In this document: piece by piece, positions 7,608 through 13,631 of the stretch
Layout: each line of letters starts with the position of its first letter
How positions within the stretch are numbered: position 1 is the first letter of the stretch
From: Triparma columacea
Lineage: Eukaryota > Sar > Bolidophyceae > Parmales > Triparmaceae
Direction of reading: 5' to 3'
Length of the DNA stretch: 13,631 nucleotides
Assembly: GCA_030267965.1 (NCBI GenBank)
Contig: BRYA01000157.1
Span: 1-13,631 of the forward strand
The notes under the pieces: generated by a model
The model's input: the letters and a program-made list of their open reading frames with translations, nothing else
The model's database searches: none
What the model was told of the DNA's origin: nothing
Position numbers and translations under genes: made by a program

Positions 7608-8922
7608 ATGTCGTCAGGATTGGGTACATTCACCCTCTCAACCTTCTCCTTAATGACGTTCATATCCCTCTTCCTCTATCTCCTAATGTTGATCCACGTC
7701 CAGCGAAAGCTCCGCCTCTTACAGTCACACTCTAATGACTTAACAACTACCAAGATGTTCGTTATGAGCGTATGGGTTGCGTGCCTCGTAAGAGCTATGA
7801 GCTTTGCGGGACTGGGGGCACTGGGGATTGCTAATGTTGAGGTACACTACGATGTTGGAGGTGAGGGCTTTGGGGGGGACAATGGGGGGGAGAGAGAGAG
7901 AGAGATTTTGGAGAGATTGTTGTGGTCGAGTGTGTTAAGAGGGGGGTCTCTTACAGGCGAGCAGGTGGTAAAAGTATCTCTCCCATCCAAAGACTAACAA
8001 CAAGGCCTATATAAATCCCCTCCCCCCCCCCCATATAGATGAAGACGATGACGGTACCCCCGACGCCAACCAGTCCTTCTACGACAAGGCCTACGTGATC
8101 CTCTTCGATCTCCCCGACTACATAATAGTCTCAACCTACCTCCTCCAGACCCTAGTATACGCAGAGTGCTTCCTATCCTCGAGACTTCACACTATGGACA
8201 GGGCTAAGGTTAGGAGGAACCTTATGAAGGGGTATCTGGCGTTTAATGCGGCGCTTTATGGGGGGCAGATGGGACTATACATACTTCTATTCGCTACAGG
8301 GGAGGACGAAGGATTTGCAGACTCCCTACGGCAGTTGCTTTTCGTAATTGTCACAGGGGTTAACTACGTTGCGGTTGTTATTACTATCACCCTATACATT
8401 GTCCTAACTTGCAAGTTCTCCGGGTTCCCGTTCAGGTCTCAGGGGGCGGAGAGGAGTTTCTCAAAGATCAGCCACGTTGTGTTGTACTGGTCAGTCGCAC
8501 GTATAATCTGGGGCGCCGCTATGATTATTGCTTACACTAACGACATCGGTTGGTTCGAGGGTACCAACACTGGCGGTTCGGCTTCCCTGTCATCCCTAAT
8601 TACCGTGGTCCTCCTCATACTCTGCGAGCTAGGTCCAATCTTCCAGAGCCTCGACTACAGCTTCGGGAACATCATCAAGCTTGAGAACGCTGGGAAGTCA
8701 CAAGGGGGGGGTCCGGGTGAGGCCCTCGGCTACGAGCCGTTGGACGACGCTGATTACGAGGTCCTTGTGGGTGGTGATGATGGTTCTGATGGAGGTAGTT
8801 TAGGTGCTACGAGCAATAACACTAATAGAGGGAGCACGAGGGGAGGAGGAGGTGGAAGGAGAGGGAGCAACGGGAGCGTGGGAAGCGGAGGGAGGGGTAG
8901 GGGGGGGATAGAAAGCGTGTAG
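7608..8922 (+). CDS. THH1/TOM1/TOM3-domain seven-helix membrane protein
   Basis: Two exons, 7608-7860 and 8039-8922 (TAG stop), encode about 378 residues. The donor G|GTGAGG and acceptor ATATAG|AT join in phase as a GAT codon. Seven hydrophobic segments lie at about residues 8-30, 50-72, 104-126, 148-172, 187-214, 228-250 and 265-288. Family-like features appear in order: LTTTKMFV with R-A near helix 2, FDLPDY with Y-A-E-C in helix 3, SGFPFRSQG before helix 6, and ILCELGPIF in helix 7. Plant TOM1 and TOM3 are tonoplast seven-pass proteins used as tobamovirus replication co-factors; the native role is poorly known, and algal members may be receptor- or scaffold-like. The last 70 residues are Gly/Ser/Arg-rich low complexity after an acidic YEPLDDADYEV stretch, probably a disordered cytosolic tail. 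The start is the first ATG after the TATA box. Confidence 0.72.
7861..8038 (+). other. Intron of the THH1/TOM1-like gene with 5' G runs and 3' C run
   Basis: 178 bp. It starts GTGAGGGC and carries two runs of 7 G (7872-7878, 7884-7890) followed by a GA microsatellite (about 7890-7904). It ends with an 11-C run (8022-8032) directly before ATATAG. It also contains CAAGGCCTATATAAATCCCC (8001-8020), a near copy of the promoter TATA context. Reading through the intron would meet an in-frame stop at 7995-7997. Confidence 0.8.
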
Positions 8923-9026
8923 CCTTTACTTCATGTTGAGAAAAAAAATTAACATTCCATCATTCATCATTCGTTTCTTGCCTTAGATTATCCCTCCCCC
9001 CTTCCCCCTCCCGTGCCCCCGTTCCC
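8923..9026. other. Short convergent intergenic spacer
   Basis: 104 bp between two stop codons facing each other. It contains an A8 run (8941-8948) and a C-rich tract (about 8992-9025). It must hold the 3' ends of both transcripts, possibly overlapping. No clear AATAAA signal is seen. Confidence 0.6.
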
Positions 9027-10322
9027 TCATTCGATTTTCCTCTTCATTTTCCCCGTCCTCGGTAGATCGTTCATACTTTTCGGGTACTGAACTCCCTCCG
9101 TCCCCTCCACATAATGGCAAGTATTCGCGACTTTCCACAACGCCTTATACCACGGAGTCGGATCGTAGTTATAAAGCGGTCCCAAATACCCCTTAACCGC
9201 CTCCGTCGCAACGTCTGCTTTATAGAACGGCATTTCATGAAACAGGTGATGCGCGACATGCGTACTTCCTATCTTATGGTGGAAGTGATCAAAGATACCA
9301 TACGGTCTATCGATCGTGCTTAACGCACCCTTCACCCAAGTCCATTCATCGGACCCGTACTGGGGGACGGAGGGATCGTTGTGTTGAAGCCATGTGTATA
9401 GAACCAACCATGCGTTCGTCCACATGTACGGGCCTACGTAGTATACACAGACCTTGAGGAAACCGTGGGTTTGGGAGAGCTTGGCTAACCCTAGCAGGGT
9501 TAGGATAACGGTTGTTGTTGAGAGGTAGATCTTCGACTGTAGTTTCGTGGGGAACATGGGTGACCATGGTCTGTAGTGGTCGGCGATTGCTCCGTTAAGT
9601 GGTTTCCCGTCCGCGCCTAGACGTCCGGTTGATGCGAAACCAAGTAGGTATATAGGCCATCCAATAACGAGGTGTGTGAAGACCTGGAAACCGGCGAAGA
9701 TACCGTCGTCCATCATCTCGTGAAGCCAAGCGTAAGCCCCGAGTCTCTCCCCGTTATCCCCGACCCCATTCTCAGATGCGGTCGTGGGGACGTGGCTCTC
9801 GCCGTCGACCAGGTTGTTCGTCCTCCTGTGGTGTTTCGCGTGCGTGTACTGCCAGCCGAAGTACGGGACAAGTAGGGCCTGGTGTAGGACGAAGCCTACG
9901 GTGTCGTTGAGGGCCTTGGAGGTGGAGAAGGCACCGTGACCGCACTCGTGGGCTATCACCCAGTGACCGGTTAGGACGGTACCCATGCAGAAGGCGTACA
10001 CGTTCCAACCGACTAGGTAGGCGATGAAGGTTAGAGGATCAGAGGTGGGGGAGGGGAGATCCTGGGGGAGGAAGTTGTAGGCGGCGTAGGCGCAGATGGC
10101 GGCCTGGACGGTGTCTATGAGGACCCATAGGAAGGAGTGGGCGGCGGAGCGCACGAAGCACTCTGGGGGGATGGAGGCTTTTATTTCAGCCTTTGAGGGG
10201 ACTTTTTGGTTAGGGTCAAAGGGGTCGTAGCTGGAGACTGTGTGTGGGGGTGAGGGTGTGGTTGGGTGGGGATGTGGTTGGGTGTGTTGGTGGGTGAGGG
10301 TGAGTGTGTGAGGGATTGGCAT
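9027..10322 (-). CDS. Omega-6 (delta-12) fatty acid desaturase, FAD2-type
   Basis: Intronless, 431 residues. The three histidine boxes of membrane desaturases are intact: HECGH (125-129), HAKHHRRTNN (161-170) and HVAHH (355-359). Also seen are KAEIKASIPPECFVRS (44-59), typical of the FAD2 start, and HYRPWSPMFP (249-258). Hydrophobic pairs flank the boxes. The enzyme should convert oleoyl to linoleoyl chains on phospholipid in the ER, using cytochrome b5 electrons, as an early step of polyunsaturated fatty acid synthesis. No plastid transit peptide is evident, and the HECGH and HRRT boxes favour the microsomal delta-12 class over delta-15, though specificity cannot be proved by eye. Residues 5-28 are an unusual His/Pro/Thr-rich stretch from a CACCC-like microsatellite. 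The ATG at 10322 is the only Met before the conserved region. Stop is TGA. Confidence 0.92.
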   Translation of the reverse strand: MPIPHTLTLTHQHTQPHPHPTTPSPPHTVSSYDPFDPNQKVPSKAEIKASIPPECFVRSAAHSFLWVLIDTVQAAICAYAAYNFLPQDLPSPTSDPLTFIAYLVGWNVYAFCMGTVLTGHWVIAHECGHGAFSTSKALNDTVGFVLHQALLVPYFGWQYTHAKHHRRTNNLVDGESHVPTTASENGVGDNGERLGAYAWLHEMMDDGIFAGFQVFTHLVIGWPIYLLGFASTGRLGADGKPLNGAIADHYRPWSPMFPTKLQSKIYLSTTTVILTLLGLAKLSQTHGFLKVCVYYVGPYMWTNAWLVLYTWLQHNDPSVPQYGSDEWTWVKGALSTIDRPYGIFDHFHHKIGSTHVAHHLFHEMPFYKADVATEAVKGYLGPLYNYDPTPWYKALWKVANTCHYVEGTEGVQYPKSMNDLPRTGKMKRKIE

Positions 10323-11031
10323 GAGAGGGTTAAAAAAGGCGAGGGAATTGTGGCAAAATTAGTGTAACAGCTGGCACCACCTCTGTCGTTCCTTGCTTTG
10401 TGTTTAACTTACCCCATTCTCCTTGTTTACTTGGTGGTTTAACTCCAATTGTTTCGTTTTGTGGTTTAGAAGTTTTTGAACGACACATATTATCTATATA
10501 TGTAGTATTTAGTGTTAGTAAGAGTGAAATAATGAGGATGGAAAGAGGAATAGCTGACGAGTTTGCTGGCGCTGGAATGTACCCAATATTCACCCTAAAT
10601 ACCACTATTATTCATAGGGATGAGATTTCAACACTGTATACGCATACAATATACATCATTAAGGTATCAAATATCGAATAACGTACCTCAAAATGATTGA
10701 GATGATGTTCCTTTTGATTCTTGAAAATGACCAGGAATTTGTCATCGCAGCAATCATCCGCACATTTCAGTCATTTTGATAATTTGAAGAAATTGAGACA
10801 AAATCAAACAATTTTCGCGTCATAAACAACTAAAGCAAGGTCACGCTCGCGAACCTCAGCTATCTTGTGTATGTGAATAATCCAAAAAGTCGTCAGAATG
10901 TGTATAAAAACTCTCAATTTCCCCCCTCTTTATTGTCCCTGTCCTTTTCTTTTTTTTCCACTCCTCCCCTGTTAGTGTTGTGAGTTGTCTAAGATAAAAA
11001 AACACCACGATTGATTTCAACAACGACGAGT
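10323..11031. other. AT-rich intergenic region between desaturase and LRR protein
   Basis: 709 bp between the desaturase start and the LRR stop, both minus-strand, so it should hold the LRR 3' end and the desaturase promoter. It is AT-rich compared with the flanking genes. Small ORFs (such as 10605-10330, minus) have no recognisable motif. A weak inverted repeat, TCAAAATGA (10689-10697) and TCATTTTGA (10771-10779), is present. I see no RNA gene or mobile element. Confidence 0.6.
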
Positions 11032-13020
11032 TTACAGATATTCTAGAATGACTCTCCACAAAACTTTCGGGATTTTCTCCCGTGTCTCACTTGCCTTTAG
11101 CTTGCCTTCAACTCCGTCAATTTTCTTCTCCTTCAGACTATCTGGTCCGCTGAGTTGATTCTCCACGTGATCCCAGGTTCCCTTGAGGCACAGAAGAGCG
11201 TTAACTCGTTCGATCACAGCGAGATTCCTGCGCCATCTATAATGTAGGAGGTCCTCGACGGTCGGCATATTTTTATCAGCAGCGGCAGTGATAAGGGCAG
11301 TGCAGTTCATGAAGCAGTTTGCACCGGTGAAAACTTTAGGAGATAGAAAGAGTTTCGTCAGGGAGGAGCATTCGTAGAAGGCGCCATCGCCAATCGACGT
11401 CACGCAGTCCGGGATGGTGATGGCTGTGAGGGAGGAGCATACCCTGAAGGCACGATGGCCAATCATCGTCACTCCGTCCGGGATGGTGATGGCTGCGAGG
11501 GAGGAGCATCCAGAGAAGGTCTGTTCGCCAATCGTTGTCACTCCACCCGGGATGCTGATGGCCGTGAGGGAGGAGCATCCTTGGAAGGCATATTCACCAA
11601 CCTTCGTCACTCCGTCCGGGATGGTGATGGCCGTGAGGGAGGAGCATTTGTAGAATGCGGCCTCGCTAATCTTCGTCACTCCGTCTGGGATGGTGATGGC
11701 TATGAGGGAGGAGCATTCATAGAAGGCGTTGTTGCCAATCGTCGTCACGCAGTCTGGGATGGTGATGGCTGTGAGGGAGGAGCAATATGCGAAGGCGCCA
11801 ATGCTAATCCTCATCACTGAGTCCGGGATTGTGATGGCCGTAAGGGAGGAGCAGTTGGAGAAGGCGTTGTTGCCAATAGACGTCACTCCATCTGGGATGG
11901 TGACGGCCATGAGGGAGGAGCAATTTGCGAAGGTGGCCTCACTAATCATCGTCACAGAGCCCACGATTGTGATGGCCGTGAGAGAGGAGCAATCTTGGAA
12001 GGCGCATTCGCCAATCTCCGTCACTGAGTCCGGGATGGTGATGGCCGTGAGGGAGGAGCAATATGCGAAGGCGCCATCGTCAATCTTCGTCACTCCGTCT
12101 GGGATGGTGATGGCTATGAGGGAGGAGCATTCATAGAAGGCGCCCTGGCTAATCATCGTCACTCCGTCTGGGATTGTGATGGCCGTGAGGGAGGAGCATC
12201 CTGCGAAGGCGGATTTGCCAATCTTCGTCACTCCGTCTGGGATGGTGATGGCTGTGAGGGAGGAGCATTTTTGGAAGGCGCCATCGCCAATCGACGTCAC
12301 TCCATCTGGGATGGTAATGGCCGTGAGGGAGGAACAACTGTCGAAGGCACCCTCGCTAATCTTCGTCACTCCGTCTGGGATGGTAATGGCCGTGAGGGAG
12401 GAGCAACCAGAGAAGGCGTAATTGTCAATCTCCATCACTCCGTCTGGGATGGTGATGGCCGTGAGGGAGGAGCATTTTGTGAAGGCATAACTGGCAATGT
12501 TTGTCACTCCATCTGGGATGGTGATGGCCATGAGGGAGGAGCATCCGCAGAAGGCGCCCTCACTAATCGTTGTCACTCCGTCTGGGATTGTGATGGCCGT
12601 GAGGGAGGAGCATCCATGGAAGGCCCACCTAAACGAAGTCACTCCGTCCGGGATTGTGATGGCCGTGATGGAGGAGCATAATGTGAAGGCGGATTTGCCA
12701 ATTGTTGTGACTCCATCTGGGATGGTGATGGCCGTGAGGGAGGAGCATCCGTAGAAGGCTTCATTGCCAATTGACGTCACTCCTTGTGCAAAAGTCACTT
12801 CTATGAGTTCACGATTGCCTTTGAAGCTCTCTGTTCCGGAGTATACTGCTGTTTTGGGAAGGGGAGAGTCCCCATCATCTGGGTCGTCATCGTCATCACT
12901 AGAGTCATCACTAGAGTCATCACCATCGTCATCACTAGAGTCGTCGCCATCACTATCACTAGAGTCATCACTATCGTCATCGCTATAGTCATCAGCATAA
13001 ACAAAGACAAATTCACTCAT
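11032..13020 (-). CDS. BspA-type (LRR_5) leucine-rich repeat protein with acidic Asp/Ser N-terminus
   Basis: Intronless, 662 residues, stop TAA. Residues 9-51 are almost wholly Asp and Ser with some Gly. Residues 69-572 hold about 22 LRRs of 23 residues with consensus CSSLTAITIPDGVTxIGxxAF, the BspA/LRR_5 type found in stramenopile, trichomonad and bacterial proteins. One repeat (ending SFRWAFHG) is a residue short, and one reads TIVGSV in place of TIPDGV. The tail (573-662) has VEDLLHYRWRRNLAV and closes IPKVLWRVILEYL, a C-terminal pattern I associate with algal members of this family. No signal peptide or transmembrane helix is visible, so a cytosolic or nuclear protein-binding role is likelier than a surface one. 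Function unknown. The ATG at 13020 is the only Met before the repeats. Confidence 0.87.
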   Translation of the reverse strand: MSEFVFVYADDYSDDDSDDSSDSDGDDSSDDDGDDSSDDSSDDDDDPDDGDSPLPKTAVYSGTESFKGNRELIEVTFAQGVTSIGNEAFYGCSSLTAITIPDGVTTIGKSAFTLCSSITAITIPDGVTSFRWAFHGCSSLTAITIPDGVTTISEGAFCGCSSLMAITIPDGVTNIASYAFTKCSSLTAITIPDGVMEIDNYAFSGCSSLTAITIPDGVTKISEGAFDSCSSLTAITIPDGVTSIGDGAFQKCSSLTAITIPDGVTKIGKSAFAGCSSLTAITIPDGVTMISQGAFYECSSLIAITIPDGVTKIDDGAFAYCSSLTAITIPDSVTEIGECAFQDCSSLTAITIVGSVTMISEATFANCSSLMAVTIPDGVTSIGNNAFSNCSSLTAITIPDSVMRISIGAFAYCSSLTAITIPDCVTTIGNNAFYECSSLIAITIPDGVTKISEAAFYKCSSLTAITIPDGVTKVGEYAFQGCSSLTAISIPGGVTTIGEQTFSGCSSLAAITIPDGVTMIGHRAFRVCSSLTAITIPDCVTSIGDGAFYECSSLTKLFLSPKVFTGANCFMNCTALITAAADKNMPTVEDLLHYRWRRNLAVIERVNALLCLKGTWDHVENQLSGPDSLKEKKIDGVEGKLKASETREKIPKVLWRVILEYL
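11371..12747 (-). repeat. 69-bp coding tandem repeat array (20 consecutive CSSL-type LRR units)
   Basis: Twenty consecutive units beginning CSSL or CSSI (residues 92-550), all 69 bp except one of 66 bp. The core, in plus orientation GGGATGGTGATGGCCGTGAG then GGAGGAGCA, is nearly identical at DNA level, while the 15-20 bp encoding the VTxIGxxAFxx part varies. This suggests recent duplication or gene conversion. The array is also open in other frames, producing false antisense ORFs. Confidence 0.92.
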
Positions 13021-13318
13021 TGTCGGATGGAGAGGATCTTTTATACCGTCCTTTTGGTAACCTAACCTTAACCCTGGATTTATTATACAGTCCTTTTGTT
13101 ACAGTTAAACCCTCAATGAAATCTGAGATACGGTAGAGACAAGTAGAGGATGGTTTTTTCCCCTTCCTTTTGTCCCCACCACAGTTCCACCACAAAAAAA
13201 ATCACCAATCACATTTGTCGCTTAAACCAAGTCTCCCTTATTCCTTAACGTCTCAATAATTTCCACACTCCCCTGCTAATTTCACATCACCCTCTCCCCC
13301 CCCATTTCTCCCCCCCCT
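13021..13318. other. Intergenic region between V-ATPase G and LRR genes
   Basis: 298 bp. It contains an imperfect direct repeat, TATACCGTCCTTTTGGTAAC (13043-13062) and TATACAGTCCTTTTGTTAC (13084-13102), each followed by a TTAACCC or TTAAACCC-like motif, and an A8 run (13194-13201). Near the V-ATPase stop are C runs (about 13296-13318). It should hold the 3' end of the V-ATPase transcript and the LRR promoter. Confidence 0.55.
13038..13045 (-). promoter_or_regulatory. TATA box just upstream of the LRR protein
   Basis: TATAAAAG on the minus strand, only 17 bp before the ATG at 13020. A start site at the usual spacing of about 30 bp would fall on or next to the start codon, so the mRNA leader would be very short or absent if this box is used. 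Confidence 0.4.
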
Positions 13319-13608
13319 TCACATGGCAGCCTTTTGAGCGCTCCTAATCCTGGCCTTACTAACAGTCAAATCGACCTCGCAGCACTTGCTAAGAAGTACC
13401 TGCAGTGCCTTCCCGCTGTTCCCCTCATACTCCTTCTTCATTTTCTCCATATCCGCCTTCGTCTGTCCTTGAAGTAGCAGGGAGGAGGTGGAGTTGGAGT
13501 CACCGAGGTTCAAGGCGGAGGACTGGAACTCAAGCTCCTTGGAGGAACGGTAGGAGGCGATGGTGGAGGCAGCGGACTCCTTTGCCTGCTTAAGACGGTC
13601 GCCACGGC
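13319..13608 (-). CDS. V-type proton ATPase subunit G, last exon (5' part outside window)
   Basis: About 95 codons to a TGA at 13321-13319. The frame begins right after a C-run and acceptor-like TACCAAG, with RGDRLKQAKESAASTIASYR, then SSKELEFQSSALN, a Ser-rich GDSNSTSS, and TKADMEKMKKEYEGNSGKAL, VLLSKCCEVDL. This is the order seen in V-ATPase G (Vma10): a basic R-LKQAK helix, the Y-R-x-x-K-E-x-E-F segment, a short Ser/Gly linker, and a helix ending V-x-x-L-L near the C-terminus. Subunit G pairs with E to form the peripheral stalk of the vacuolar proton pump. A first exon encoding the N-terminal 20-30 residues is expected beyond the right edge. The ATG at 13513 is internal to the conserved region and is not the start. 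Confidence 0.83.
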
Positions 13609-13615
13609 CTTGGTA

Positions 13616-13631
13616 GGGGGGGGGGGGGGGG
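13616..13631. repeat. G homopolymer at the right edge (C-tract before V-ATPase G exon)
   Basis: At least 16 G on the plus strand running to the window end. In gene sense it is a C-tract directly before the acceptor TACCAAG, the same arrangement as before exon 4 of the START-like gene. Confidence 0.85.

Noticed and set aside
10330..10605. 91-residue minus-strand ORF upstream of the desaturase
   Set aside because: AT-rich, no recognisable motif, and the hydrophobic stretch can arise by chance; more likely promoter and spacer.
11414..12754. Plus-strand ORFs of 80-136 residues with REEH and TPSGMVMA repeats
   Set aside because: Antisense shadows of the 69-bp LRR coding repeat.

Overview
The window looks like nuclear DNA of a eukaryotic microalga. 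The main clues are many short spliceosomal introns (donor usually GTGAGN, acceptor CAG/TAG/AAG), a microsomal-type delta-12 desaturase, a THH1/TOM1/TOM3-type seven-helix protein, BspA-type leucine-rich repeats and a stramenopile-style protein with repeated START-like domains. From family knowledge I suspect a stramenopile alga, most likely a bolidophyte (Triparma-like). This is inference; no marker RNA gene is present.

Layout, left to right. (1) 1-6975, minus strand: one large split gene, read from an ATG at 6975 and leaving the left edge. I assembled 19 exons by matching donor and acceptor sites with codon phase; they give about 888 codons with two clear START-like modules and a possible degenerate third. 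Every junction keeps frame, but one in-frame TAA lies in exon 15. Its introns are crowded: a 9-bp minisatellite (intron 11), a three-copy tandem repeat (intron 1), a broken antisense Sin3 fragment (intron 16), other coding-like scraps, and long G or C runs. (2) 6976-7607: divergent promoter region. (3) 7608-8922, plus: two-exon THH1/TOM1/TOM3-like membrane protein. (4) 9027-10322, minus: intronless omega-6 (delta-12) fatty acid desaturase, convergent with the previous gene. (5) 10323-11031: AT-rich spacer. (6) 11032-13020, minus: intronless LRR_5/BspA-like protein with about 22 near-identical 23-residue repeats. (7) 13319-13608, minus: last exon of V-type ATPase subunit G. The window ends in a G homopolymer just upstream of that exon.

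The genes do not form a functional pathway; this is an ordinary gene-dense eukaryotic stretch. The most interesting observations concern intron structure: a strand-polar layout of G runs near donors and C runs near acceptors, gene debris inside introns, a possible 9-nt microexon, and a single nonsense codon in an otherwise open 19-exon frame.
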